Assembly (NCBI GenBank): GCA_022539475.1
Contig: VCMS01000013.1
Span: 124,001-188,000, forward strand
DNA length: 64,000 nucleotides
Direction: 5' to 3'
Source: Gracilaria domingensis
Taxonomy: Eukaryota > Rhodophyta > Florideophyceae > Gracilariales > Gracilariaceae
A model generated the notes under the pieces. That model was not told where the DNA came from and did no database searches. It saw only the letters and a list, made by a program, of their open reading frames with translations. Made by a program: the position numbers and the translations under genes. Within the stretch, counting starts at the first letter, position 1, and each line of letters opens with the position of its first letter. Below are positions 20,451 through 30,271 of this stretch, piece by piece.

Positions 20451-21864
20451 CCCCTGCCAACAACCTCTGCGGATGTTGTCTAATCAATTCTTGGAGACTC
20501 AGATTTTGTCGTACAGATAAGGGAGGGAGCGTTTCTCGGCGAGAGGTTCTTTCGCTCTCGTTACGGGTGCAGTTCTTCAAGGAATGCTTTCGTCGTTAGT
20601 TCGATAGATAGATATTTCCGCTGCAATTCGCAGTACCTGAACAATTGAAACAGAAAAAGAGAGATGTAGATATATTTCTCGGTGCCACTTGTGTACAACT
20701 TTCCTCTTATTTTCTTGCGCGTGAAGCTGATGCAAGCATAGAGCGTGCCTAGAAGATAGTTCCGCTTGTGTTCGAAAGAAAGTCAACGGAACATAAATTC
20801 GTATGTCGCACAACTCTCTTGAAGCCCCCTACATCATGTCCATCATGGTGATGTACCCGAGATTGAATGCAGGTCTGAACACGTACCAAGCAATGAACTG
20901 TGTGAGTCAGCGATGATTCCTGCGTCACATTACCAACGAACACACTTCTTGCAGCACCTTTTTTATCGCCGCAAAGTGCTTTTGACTGCACAGAAGCGTA
21001 CATACACCAAAATTTACTGGAGATGTTCCGAGATAGGATTTATATCCAACGAGAGTGCACTACTTACTCCTACTCTCCCAAAAATGTTAAGCAGAGGTGA
21101 GTGCCTAACAACGTCCTCAATTGCCCAGTGATTCTCCAACCTCGAACATAGCCATCTTTGCATCGAATAATAATCCCCGTCGCCCCTCTGCGCCATAGCT
21201 CAACGTTTTGAGTCGCCTGGCTGTCAATATCAAATCTATCGCATCCATCTTAATGCTGTCCTCCAAAGCTTTATGTTTATGAGGGAGAAAGAGAGGAAAC
21301 CACCAACACAGCAATCGGTCCATACCATACAGCCTGCAATCGGCAGACCATATACATAGCCCGGCGGAAGAAAAAGCAAAAAGGTGAAGAAAGACACCCT
21401 TTGAACATGATAGCCCATCATTGATGGGTGACTAAAATTCGGTATCCCTGTTCTCTGCATCGAGGCTCAACCTCCTATGGTACTTTACTTTCATAATTGA
21501 ACCCACGAAATGTCATCTATGGAGTATACGTGATGTCTTTGAAACCTCTCGAGACCTCGGATCATTGCTCTAGGTGTTTAGTTTATGCAGCATCTCGTTT
21601 AAGTTCTCACAAGACACAAAGAGCAGCGCGAAGAGAAGTGAAATACAGGAGGTCAAAAGCAAAGTTGAAGTTATTAAAGAGTTGATGCCCTAGTTACGTA
21701 GTACAGTATCTTTGTATTGGTTATTACAATCGAATGTCATTCACACACAGTGACACGTCCTTCTCCCATAGAAAGGGAAAAGTACAAAGAAGACTTATCT
21801 AGAGTGCATATATAAACAAGAATCACGGCCCCACAGCCACTCGAGGGCAGCTGTTTTTCTTTCC

Positions 21865-23469
21865 TCAGGCATGCTGTCCTTTATCAGACTTCATTATGAC
21901 AACGGTCTGGCCCCTTCTCAGAACGCATTCCCTCCTCTCTAAATCTATAGGAACCAATGCCTCTCCTCCTCCCAGCAGGTGATGTGTAGGAATATTTTCA
22001 CTGGACGCTTCACTGGGAACCTTCATGATTTCAAAAAGATGGTCGTCGATCTTGATGACTGTCGAACTTGACAAATCCGATTCTGAAGCTGAAATGACAA
22101 GATTTGTTCCCACAACAATACTACCAATGCTTTCTACAGACGCTTTCTTTTCCTCGCTTATCAAAAGTAGCGGACGATCAGCGGTAGGCCAGGTCCTGAA
22201 GAGACGATGGCCCCGATTTGATATAGGAGGTGGTCGAATCAACAGAAGTCGAACTCCCGGTATTTCCAAAACTTTGGCAAAGACCTGAGACACACTATCA
22301 CCTTGATCCACAGCCTCATATTGAACACCTTGGATCGTTATCTTCATCTTTTGCCCCCAGAACTTCGGTTCATGTGTAACCGTCGATATACTGGGACCAG
22401 AGAGACGCAAATGGCCGTTCTCAAGTATGGTGGGAATAACTTCCGAAAGTGATGGAACCTTCTCATGCGAAATGTATCGACCAGTAAAGTCAGAAACCGC
22501 ATACATAAGATGGTTTTCAACACCATGTTGAGTGAGTTTTAGTGAATTGACAGACTGTGGCGGACAACCATGAATGGGTTGGATTTGCAAGCCAGTGACA
22601 CGAACTTTTCGTTGTTCCTCACCAATGACCGGTTCCAAATCTGTCGTTTCACTAGTAGGAAGAATATGCTCCTCCTCCCTTTCTTGAGCTGTGGTCAGGT
22701 GCTCGAGCTCATACTGGAGCTCATTGTTGAGAGTCTCGGATGTGCATGATTCCACTTCCGGATTTGATAAAACTCGCATTGCTGTTATGGATTCCTCATT
22801 GCTCCTCACCGGAGTTCCCGGTGGTGACTTTGGCTCTGCCTCAGATTGGGGGCGTTCTAAAAATTTCCTAGAGGCCTGCTCTAAAGAATCATTCTGCTCT
22901 TCGACAACCGAGTCTGAGACTATGATCGTCGAGTGTTCTTCACTTGTGGCAGTTGCTCCTTGAGTGACAGAGACCTTATCGCTCTCCGAAGCAGTATGAT
23001 TATCTTCCTCTCCCGGTACGCAGATGTTTCGGTATTGTGCGTAGAGATAACCAGCACCGAAACCAAAGGCGAAGTTTGCAATGCAAACAAGGGCAAAACG
23101 CGAGGCAAACGCGATAGCAACAGTCGCGTCTTGCGCACGGAGGAGGAGTAAACCCGATTGGTGGGTCATACTGCGAGAAGTGAGGTCGGCAAAGTTGATA
23201 CTTTGCGCCCGCGAAGCGGTTTCGCTTGCGGAGCGAATCCGGACGAATGATGTGAAACAGTCATTCTGATGAGAATTAGTACCTTTTCCACTCTGCCAAG
23301 GATTCGTTGTCCAGCGCATTACCCACACGGAATACCGGGACGTAGCTACCTTTCTTTCAGCTGCAGTGACTGTTTCGGTGAAAGAGTCTGTTGGGACCGA
23401 CCAGAAAACAGGAAATATTGGGACACGCAGCAATGGGTGGATGACAGAAGGGTCGGGATGGCCTCGCAC
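21865..23469 (-). CDS. Membrane-anchored protein with a MOSC-type N-terminal beta-barrel region
   Basis: The open frame gives 534 residues; an internal ATG at 23169 (MTHQSG) would give 434 and may be the true start. Right after it comes one hydrophobic segment ending in GFGAGYLYA. An acidic Glu/Ser-rich linker of about 150 residues follows. The C-terminal half begins VTGLQIQPIHGC, close to the LxVYPIKSC opening of the MOSC N-terminal barrel seen in mARC-type molybdenum proteins, and continues with GRYISHEKVPSL. A weak MOSC-like remainder ends with RRGQTVVI. No cysteine sits where mARC proteins bind the molybdenum cofactor, so enzymatic activity is doubtful. The fold is inferred by eye; the role is unknown. 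Confidence 0.6.
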   Translation of the reverse strand: MRGHPDPSVIHPLLRVPIFPVFWSVPTDSFTETVTAAERKVATSRYSVWVMRWTTNPWQSGKGTNSHQNDCFTSFVRIRSASETASRAQSINFADLTSRSMTHQSGLLLLRAQDATVAIAFASRFALVCIANFAFGFGAGYLYAQYRNICVPGEEDNHTASESDKVSVTQGATATSEEHSTIIVSDSVVEEQNDSLEQASRKFLERPQSEAEPKSPPGTPVRSNEESITAMRVLSNPEVESCTSETLNNELQYELEHLTTAQEREEEHILPTSETTDLEPVIGEEQRKVRVTGLQIQPIHGCPPQSVNSLKLTQHGVENHLMYAVSDFTGRYISHEKVPSLSEVIPTILENGHLRLSGPSISTVTHEPKFWGQKMKITIQGVQYEAVDQGDSVSQVFAKVLEIPGVRLLLIRPPPISNRGHRLFRTWPTADRPLLLISEEKKASVESIGSIVVGTNLVISASESDLSSSTVIKIDDHLFEIMKVPSEASSENIPTHHLLGGGEALVPIDLERRECVLRRGQTVVIMKSDKGQHA

Positions 23470-23819
23470 ATCGAGCCCGAAGGTTTGATTGTGAAAGATT
23501 GCGCCCTCCTCTTGTCAACTACTGGGCATACGGAGATAAGGACGGCATTGAACAGCATGAATGCTGCAACAACCAGAGAGCCTAACCGAGATTCGTAATA
23601 CGGTCTGGGTTTGTTGAATGTTATCGTTATATGCAGATCCCAAATGAAAAAATGCCTTTAGCGGCGTTTTGTAACACGCAGCCGTTGCCAAACGTTACCT
23701 ACGAACTTCGTAGTACGAAGGTAGATATCCAACCCCAGTATATACTGTATATTGTCAGCGTTCCTCATAAACTCTAGGCCCTCCGATATTGTGAATGCAG
23801 ACGTTGGCCCCTAGAAAAG

Positions 23820-23844
23820 CGCGCATTCGTACTACGAATGCGCG
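23820..23844. repeat. Perfect 25-nt odd palindrome
   Basis: Arms of 12 bp (23820-23831 and 23833-23844) flank a single central C. The core is TTCGTA-C-TACGAA. Confidence 0.85.
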
Positions 23845-24239
23845 GTTTTCTATTTCGTAGTAGCTTGCTATATAATCTATATGCCAAGCTGCAAAGTTCG
23901 TAGTTAATTTGGCTCAAACTTGGCTTGTCGATGAAAGTCAATTCTGGACATTCCATAGTTCGCTCTCTCTCTTTATGGATATACTACGCGTAGCCTAATT
24001 AGGAGGGAGAGCAGAACTTTTCTGTCGAAAGAAACTTTCGCTCGCGAGGAAAGCCAGCCCGCTCCCTGAAAACTGCTGGCCACCGTCGAAGATCGGAATG
24101 TCGATATGTGTCGCTTCGCCAAGAAAGGCAGACCGCAGGAAGGCGGATCGCACGTGTGTTAACATAGTTCTTCATTCTGAGATGATCATCAAGATGACTA
24201 CGTTCGAACATGTAGGGCTCACGAAAGGCTAGAAGGATA

Positions 24240-24257
24240 CGAACGAACGAACGAACG
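24240..24257. repeat. (CGAA)n microsatellite
   Basis: Four tandem CGAA units occur in the 3' flank of the thiamine phosphate synthase gene. Confidence 0.8.
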
Positions 24258-24346
24258 GGACCATAAGGATACCTCTGTAGGCAATTGGAACCCACGCGCA
24301 GAGCTTGGAAAGCGCATGACAATGTCAGCAGACAGTGGACGTACAG

Positions 24347-25196
24347 CTACACGCTCTCTGCCTCGTGGTTTCGCGACATGGTGGGAACATGGCGATTGGT
24401 CATGATTGAAGCCAACTGTTGGGCAGCTAGTGCTGGCTGTGGACTGGCCATAATTGCCGAAATGACTGCAACGCCATCAGCCCCAGCCCGTTTGCACAAG
24501 ACAGCGTTGTCTACGTTGATGCCGCCAATGGCGACTAGCGGAATTCTCGAGCTGGTGTAGCGTACCAATTGGCGTAGCCGGCGTTCACCGAGCGGCTCTC
24601 CTGCATCAGGCTTGGAGGAGGTTGGAAACACGGATCCCACACCTATGTAATCCGCACCATCAGCTATCGCAGCGTCTATTTCTTGTTCGGTGGCAGCAGA
24701 GACACCAACGATAGCGTTGTTGCCCAGCCGCTGTCTGGCAACAGAAACAGACTGATCATCCTGACCCAGATGCACGCCATCTGCACCCAAAAGGGCGGCG
24801 AGTTGGATATCGTCGTTCACCACGAACGCTACGTCGGCGCGCTCTGTGATTCTGCGCAGTTGCGTACCGAGCTCGATGGACTGTGCGCGAGGAACGTTCT
24901 TGTCTCGAAGTCTAGGCGTTGGTCAGTGGGAGCTCGGACAAGGGGGCAGCAAAACCGGGGGTTGAAACGTACTGCACAAAGGTGACTTGGCGCGCGTTCT
25001 GTGCCGTGGCCACCACTTGTGCAACGACGTGCTGCACGCTGCGGCCGGACGCGGTTCTACGATCCGTGACCAGGTACACCGATGGATCGAAGCTGCGGCG
25101 CGAGACGCGCATGCGCACGGCAGCCGCACCGCATCTCGGGGGGCGCGCAGGCGGCGCGGGGGCACGCAGGGACGGGAGCGCGACGAAGGCGGACAT
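24347..25196 (-). CDS. thiE: Thiamine phosphate synthase, probably plastid-targeted, one intron
   Basis: ThiE joins HMP pyrophosphate and the thiazole phosphate to make thiamine monophosphate. Exon 1 is 25196-24973 and exon 2 is 24911-24347. The intron, 24972-24912 (61 nt), starts GTACGT and ends CCTAG; splicing it makes the family motif VQLRDKN from codons split across the junction. Exon 1 has an Ala/Pro/Arg-rich leader (MSAFVALPSLRAP), then VYLVTDRR. Exon 2 has VVNDD, GADGVHLGQDD, GADYIGVGSVFPTS and LVAIGGIN, all standard for ThiE. The product is 262 residues. The frame is open upstream to a TTG codon at 25271, but 25196 is the first ATG. Red-algal ThiE is a separate enzyme, unlike the fused plant TH1. 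It is divergent from the PARP gene, 354 bp away. Confidence 0.9.
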
Positions 25197-25550
25197 GGGG
25201 AGGGGGGCCACCACCGAAGCGCGCAGCTCAGCTGCGGCAGCTGCGGTTCGCACGGTGGGCGGCGCGCGCAATGAGCGCGCACATTTGCAGGGCGGTCCAC
25301 ACGCAGCGCTTCGCGCGAAAATTATGCCGCCGCGCGACGCGCGTATGAAGACGCGCGCATCTTCGCGCTGGCGAGCGCATCAAAGACACATGGCAGCAGC
25401 ACCTCGTGCGTCTTTCTTCGCGCGTGCGCCCTCGTAACGCGCATCTACCGCCTGCCGTGCCCTCCACGCGTCCGCGTTGCGCCGCGCGTCCGTCCTTCTG
25501 TACGCCTCCGCGCGCCGATCCTACCATCCCCCTTCCCCTCCGCCGTGCCC
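25197..25550. promoter_or_regulatory. GC-rich bidirectional promoter region between thiE and PARP
   Basis: These 354 bp separate two divergent start codons. The stretch is rich in GCGCGC and CGCG and has no TATA-like box that stands out. Long open frames here on both strands result from base composition. Confidence 0.5.
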
Positions 25551-28500
25551 ATGGCCGACCCCGACCTGACCAAGCCGCGACGTCTGTTGCGCCGCTCGCA
25601 CTTCTGGCAGGTTCAGCTGCGCGATAACGTCGTCGTCACGCGCCACGGAAAGGGCGTCGGCCTCACTGGCGGCCGAGAGACCACGCGCCAGTTCAGCGAC
25701 GCGCACGAGGCCTCGCAGTGGGCTATGGACGCCTTCGCATCGAAGATGGCCGACGGCTACCTTCCACCCGACCAATTTCACAAATTGCGTGCCGCAGATG
25801 CGCAGCATGCCTCCAACGAACAGGCCCAGCATGCCGCGCAGAACTCCAAGCAAGCCGACAAGCCTCCAGCAGCGGAGCAGCGCCAGTCGACGCAGTCACC
25901 CAAGCCGCCCGACGAGTCAAAGCGGTCAGAGCAATCCAAAACCGCTGCGAAGCCGCAACAGCCTGTGCAGCCTGCACAGCCGTCAGAAAACAAATCCGCG
26001 AAGCAACCCGAGCTGCCCAAAGCCCCTAAGCTCATGGGGAAGCCCAATTGTGTGGAGCAATCTAAAACGACCGAACCCACGACGCAAAGTGAGCAGCCAA
26101 AGCCAAGCAAGCAGCCTAAACCCAATGAGCAGGCCAAAACCTCCGAGCAGGCCAAAACCTCCGAGCAGCCCAAGCCCAATGGACATTCCGCGTCGAATGG
26201 ACCGAAGAAGCCCAAGGAAGAGCCACAATCGAGCGAACCGCCGAAGACGACCGATCCAAACGCGGTGAATGAACAGTCAAAACCAAATGAGCACACCAAG
26301 CACGGAGACAAGCCCAGCCATTCCGACGACGCCAAGTCCGGTGAGCAGCCCAAGCGAAGCCAACAGCCCACGCAGGCCGAACTACCGCAACAGCACGACA
26401 AACAGGCTGATGCCAACCAGACCGTTAAACCTGCCCAGGTCAAGCCATCCAAACAATCGGAACAGACACAAAAGCCTGAGAAGCCCGCGAAGCTGAAAGA
26501 GTCTGCGCCGCCCACCAGACCGGACCATAATAATACCCACACTCAGAGCTATAAACCGCAGCCTTCGCCCGCCGTTGTTTCGAATCAAGCGAAGGAGACA
26601 AAAGGATCTCCTCGAATGCAGCATACACCTGGGACCACAACTATTCGCCGATCCGGTCGAAAGCGCACAGCCCCCGCCCCGTACATAGCAGAGTCAGCCT
26701 CACGTCCACGACCGCGCAGGCGAATGTCTGACTCCGCAATCCTCACCGATCCATCCTCTCCCATCCCCCACAGCTCGCTTGGTTCTCTTCAAGACGAAGA
26801 AAACGAGCTTAGAGCTACCGAAGAATCTCACGTGCTTAGTATCGATTCTCCAAGTACTCCACCGTCAACTCCAATGACTGCAACGAAGGGTACCTCGCGT
26901 ATAAAACAACGGAAGAGGGGGTCCAAACGTGGAGGTCGAGGTCGATCGCAGACGGGAGGCAAAAGCCCTGCTGTTAAGCGTCAAAAACGCACGGCAAGGA
27001 GTCTTCCTCCTCTTCCGGAGAATATCCCCCTTGGTGTTGTAGATCAGTCCAGCGGTGTGGATAATGGCGTCATTTACACTGAGGACTCGAACTCTGGAGA
27101 GACTGTTGTTTTCGATGTGTTATTGGTATATATCGAGAAGCATACTCATACCGACAAATTCATTGTGCTTCAACTCATTCATGATCCCAGCTCAGAATCG
27201 CCATACGTTCTGTTCGAGAAGATCGGGCGCACTGGATCTGCAGGCCAGTCTCTTCGCATTGATTTTGCTACGAATGGTTTGCAGGAAGCCAGAGAAGAGT
27301 TTGCACGTCGCTTTCAGGATTATACCGGGTTACTATGGACCAACCGGCACGCAACTCCCGTGTCCGGAAAGTATAGATTTGCGAAGCAAGATTACGAACT
27401 GAAGTTTAAAGTGTTGTTTCTTACAGACCCTCACTGGCAGTACTGGGTCGATGAAGGGGACAACAGAAAGAGCAGGAAGTGGCTTGATTACAACGAAGAA
27501 GACAGCATGCTGGCAGAAGAGCTGCAAATGGAGTTTTCTTCCAACCCTTGGCTTTCAGAACGAATCGTCCAGAATGGCTCACACTTTGATCTCGTTAACC
27601 TGGAATCCATGACTACTACCGAAGTCGGTCACCCGAACAGTAGTGTCCATCACTTTCGAAGGGCGACGCTAAGTGAGAAACCTAAATCAAAGCACAATAA
27701 CAACGAGAAGCAACCTAGTACGGTGGTTTCTGCAAATCAAGCAACGAGTATCAAGTCGACAAGAGAGGGCGTAGTGGGTAGGGGCAAAGCAATTCCTATG
27801 TTGCCCCAATTTTCACAAGGAAGCCTGGCACAAACAGCAACGGCAGCCTCATTAATGTCGAATAGAGCACAGTCAGGATCGGAACTACCTGCGGTTTCAA
27901 AAGTTCCGAGTGTGGCTTCAGGGTCTATGCCATTGTTTTGTGTACCCCAGATAGCACAAGACACAGTCATGCCTCAAGCCCTAATGCCATCAGGGTCCAT
28001 GTTGCCTCAGGCCGCACCACAAGCTCCCCCCCTCCATCCACTGATGCACGCGATTCCTGATGTGTCTGGTCCTATTCGACTAGCTGTTTCCACGCCTATA
28101 TCACGGTTTGGGCTACAGAACCATGCTCACAACGGTTCGATTCCAACTGGTTACCCGAGTGGTGTGGTGGGGGCTTTGGAGAGTGGTGTCTTTCATCTAG
28201 ATAATCATGCAAAGCTGGCTGCTAGGACCGAGCCACTACTCATGAGTCTTGCTATGCAACAGCAGGGTCTCAACTTTCTACAGTCCGCGCTTCCTATCCC
28301 GACGAAGGCGCTGATTGAACTCTTGTTCGACAGTGAGACACATAGAAGCTCATTGAAGCGCTTTGGAATTGATCTTCGATTACTCCCTCTCAACCACTTG
28401 ACTGCGAAACAGGTTCAGCAAGGCGTTACCGTGCTCGAACAGATCGAGGCAGCTCTCACACAAGGGACAAATGTGCCGCCTACAGAGCTTGAGCGACTGT

Positions 28501-29333
28501 CGACAAAGTTTTACTCTGTGTTGCCTCACAAGTTCGAGAACCGCCGCCCTCCGGTGATTCTTAGTATGGAATTACTTCAACGATGCTACGATATGTGCAT
28601 TGTTCTGTTCCACATGGTTCAAGCGCTGTCAATCTTGACAACGGCAAGAACGAAGATTGGGGCAATGGGGGAGCAAAAAATTTTGCCCAACCTTCTCTAT
28701 GGGTTGCTCAATGTCGAAATGAATGTAGTGATCCCCGGGTCGGAGGAACACTTGATTATTTCAGAAGCGTTTCATCAGACAAAAGGGGCATTCACTACAT
28801 CCGAACTACTGAATATATGGCGAGTTGAACGGCAAGGGGATGTTGAACGGTTCTCTCGGATGAACTTGGTGAACCATGCGCTGCTGTGGTCAGGGTGTCA
28901 TATAGGATCGGTGCCGTCGATCCTGACGAATGGGTTGCAAATTTTGGGCCACAGCGGTGGTCGACTTGGCAAGGGGATTTACTGTGCATCTGAAAGCGGG
29001 AAGAGCCTTCAATCAACAGTGCCCGACAATCGGAACCAAATTGGGTGCATGCTGCTGGTGGAAGCAGCGCTTGGAAGGAGCTACGAAGTGTTTGAGGATC
29101 AGAACCTTTTGCTGGCGCCGCCTCATGGATTCAATTCGCTGAGAGCATGTGGAAGACGAGCGCCTGCGGGGTACAAGAATGTGCGTTTGGATAATGTACA
29201 AGTGAGTATCGCGGTGATGGGAGCGCAGCCACAGATGAACGCGGCGCAAAGCTGTTTCTCGCAGGACGAGTTTGTGGTTTATGACGAAGCACAGGTTCGG
29301 CTTCGGTATCTTGTGACCGTGAAAAAGAAGTAG
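25551..29333 (+). CDS. PARP-family protein with two WGR-like regions and an altered catalytic triad
   Basis: The product is 1260 residues, starting at the first ATG. Residues about 15-75 look like a WGR domain. Residues 75-340 are a Lys/Pro/Gln/Glu-rich low-complexity region with repeats such as EQAKTSEQAKTSEQPKP. A basic stretch (RKRGSKRGGRGRS) may be a nuclear signal. A second WGR-like region spans about 520-620, a PARP helical regulatory domain about 915-1030, and the ADP-ribosyltransferase domain 1053-1260. The usual LLWHGS is LLWSGC, so the NAD-binding His position is Ser1114, while Tyr1144 (GKGIY) and Glu1240 (DEFVVY) are kept. PARPs of this architecture act in nuclear DNA-damage signalling. 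The Ser change makes normal activity uncertain. Confidence 0.88.
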   Translation: MADPDLTKPRRLLRRSHFWQVQLRDNVVVTRHGKGVGLTGGRETTRQFSDAHEASQWAMDAFASKMADGYLPPDQFHKLRAADAQHASNEQAQHAAQNSKQADKPPAAEQRQSTQSPKPPDESKRSEQSKTAAKPQQPVQPAQPSENKSAKQPELPKAPKLMGKPNCVEQSKTTEPTTQSEQPKPSKQPKPNEQAKTSEQAKTSEQPKPNGHSASNGPKKPKEEPQSSEPPKTTDPNAVNEQSKPNEHTKHGDKPSHSDDAKSGEQPKRSQQPTQAELPQQHDKQADANQTVKPAQVKPSKQSEQTQKPEKPAKLKESAPPTRPDHNNTHTQSYKPQPSPAVVSNQAKETKGSPRMQHTPGTTTIRRSGRKRTAPAPYIAESASRPRPRRRMSDSAILTDPSSPIPHSSLGSLQDEENELRATEESHVLSIDSPSTPPSTPMTATKGTSRIKQRKRGSKRGGRGRSQTGGKSPAVKRQKRTARSLPPLPENIPLGVVDQSSGVDNGVIYTEDSNSGETVVFDVLLVYIEKHTHTDKFIVLQLIHDPSSESPYVLFEKIGRTGSAGQSLRIDFATNGLQEAREEFARRFQDYTGLLWTNRHATPVSGKYRFAKQDYELKFKVLFLTDPHWQYWVDEGDNRKSRKWLDYNEEDSMLAEELQMEFSSNPWLSERIVQNGSHFDLVNLESMTTTEVGHPNSSVHHFRRATLSEKPKSKHNNNEKQPSTVVSANQATSIKSTREGVVGRGKAIPMLPQFSQGSLAQTATAASLMSNRAQSGSELPAVSKVPSVASGSMPLFCVPQIAQDTVMPQALMPSGSMLPQAAPQAPPLHPLMHAIPDVSGPIRLAVSTPISRFGLQNHAHNGSIPTGYPSGVVGALESGVFHLDNHAKLAARTEPLLMSLAMQQQGLNFLQSALPIPTKALIELLFDSETHRSSLKRFGIDLRLLPLNHLTAKQVQQGVTVLEQIEAALTQGTNVPPTELERLSTKFYSVLPHKFENRRPPVILSMELLQRCYDMCIVLFHMVQALSILTTARTKIGAMGEQKILPNLLYGLLNVEMNVVIPGSEEHLIISEAFHQTKGAFTTSELLNIWRVERQGDVERFSRMNLVNHALLWSGCHIGSVPSILTNGLQILGHSGGRLGKGIYCASESGKSLQSTVPDNRNQIGCMLLVEAALGRSYEVFEDQNLLLAPPHGFNSLRACGRRAPAGYKNVRLDNVQVSIAVMGAQPQMNAAQSCFSQDEFVVYDEAQVRLRYLVTVKKK

Positions 29334-29684
29334 AAAGCGTTTTGTGCTGTTGACCGTACGTTGGTCGCGTACGACGAAAGGCTTTGACAGACAGCAACAG
29401 ACTGAGTTCGTTTTCGTGCGGAGTCTGTGTTGGTACATTTCATGGTTTGCCAGCTGCGCTAAGTTGTGACTGGAATACATTTGCAATCGGTTGATATGTT
29501 CGATTGGACGAACGCTTGTGAGGGACTTTGGGGTCGAACGGCAAGAGTCGCACGGCAAGAGGAGAGGCACTTTTTGGGCTGATGGAGAACTGGGGCCGGC
29601 ACGCCTTGTAGGGTTCGCCGGGCACTGGAAGAGTTGGAGTGGTTGGAGCGCAGGAGGGATAGGTGGGGGGGTGGGGGGGAGACG

Positions 29685-29740
29685 ATTGCTCCGCCGTGGG
29701 AAACATTTGCTCCGCCGTGGGAAACAATTGCTCCGCCGCG
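29685..29740 (+). repeat. Tandem repeat, about 21 bp x 2.7
   Basis: The unit TTGCTCCGCCGTGGGAAACA occurs twice, followed by a diverged third partial copy. Confidence 0.75.
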
Positions 29741-29990
29741 AGCAATGCGGGCAGTATCTACATAGTATGTAGTACATACAATAAAGCACTTGAGGTGCAG
29801 ATAGATACTGCGATCATGCACCTTGCGCGGCGCGTGAGGGTGGCTTGGCAGCTAGCCAGCTTGGAGCGTAGAGTTGGCGGCAAACTGCGCGGCAGCGCCC
29901 AAGCGGCGCTTTCCCGCCGACCGTTGCATCGGCTGCGTGACTTGTCGCGATTGCTGGCGGCGCGCCATTGGCCGCGTTGGGTTCCGGTGG

Positions 29991-29998
29991 TGACGTCA
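29991..29998. promoter_or_regulatory. CRE-like site TGACGTCA upstream of membrane protein paralog 1
   Basis: A perfect 8-bp palindromic bZIP-type site lies 274 bp before the start codon. The same or a near-identical octamer recurs near 33430, 52221 and 53501, close to other gene starts. Confidence 0.4.
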
Positions 29999-30271
29999 TC
30001 GCGCGGCGCGCCTGCGCGCGCCGTCTCGAGTCGCATCCGCCACGCCACACATGAACGTTGCATCGCGCGGCGCTCTTCGCGTCTTCCCACCAGCAACAAT
30101 CCTCCCGCGGCAAACCGCTCGCGAGTGCCCGTCTCGGTGCGAACGGTCCCCTCGCGCGCCACCTTGCTCTTGCCTTTTTTCCACGCGCGTCGCCTCCGGT
30201 GCGGAACGGTCGATACTAGACCTTCCTGTGCGACTAGCTTGTTGCGGTCATGTTTGCTTGCTTGCTTCGAG

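Larger units (their letters stand above)
20240..21864. other. Non-coding stretch right of the copia array
   Basis: Apart from the transposase relic and a cluster of GATTGCAAT palindromes at 20340-20450, nothing is recognisable. Short open frames here have no conserved look. The last few hundred bases are probably the 3' region of the minus-strand gene that ends at 21865. Confidence 0.6.
23470..24346. other. Intergenic, with TTCGTA palindromes and a 4-bp microsatellite
   Basis: It lies between two minus-strand genes. It holds repeated TTCGTAG/CTACGAA palindromes at 23699-23920 and a short (CGAA)n run at 24240-24257. No credible coding sequence was found. Confidence 0.6.
29334..30271. other. 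Intergenic: 3' flank of PARP and GC-rich promoter of the next gene
   Basis: It contains a G-rich stretch near 29660-29690, about three copies of a 21-bp unit at 29685-29740, an AATAAA at 29780-29785, a CCAAT box in reverse (ATTGG near 29967) and a CRE-like TGACGTCA at 29991-29998. The frame of the downstream gene is open back to 29663 but has no credible start there. Confidence 0.55.

Noticed and set aside
24912-24972. Reading through the thiE intron to a stop
   Set aside because: The 61-nt segment has GT-AG ends, and splicing restores VQLRDK.
25778-26542. 254-codon minus-strand frame inside PARP
   Set aside because: It is the mirror of the Lys/Pro/Gln-rich repeat and gives a Cys/Gly/Leu-rich artefact.
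29013-29789. 258-codon minus-strand frame overlapping the PARP 3' end
   Set aside because: It overlaps the PARP catalytic domain, which is clearly coding on the other strand.
29663-30271. N-terminal extension of membrane paralog 1
   Set aside because: It begins in a tandem repeat and G-run and includes promoter-type motifs; the first hydrophobic-family sequence follows ATG 30272.
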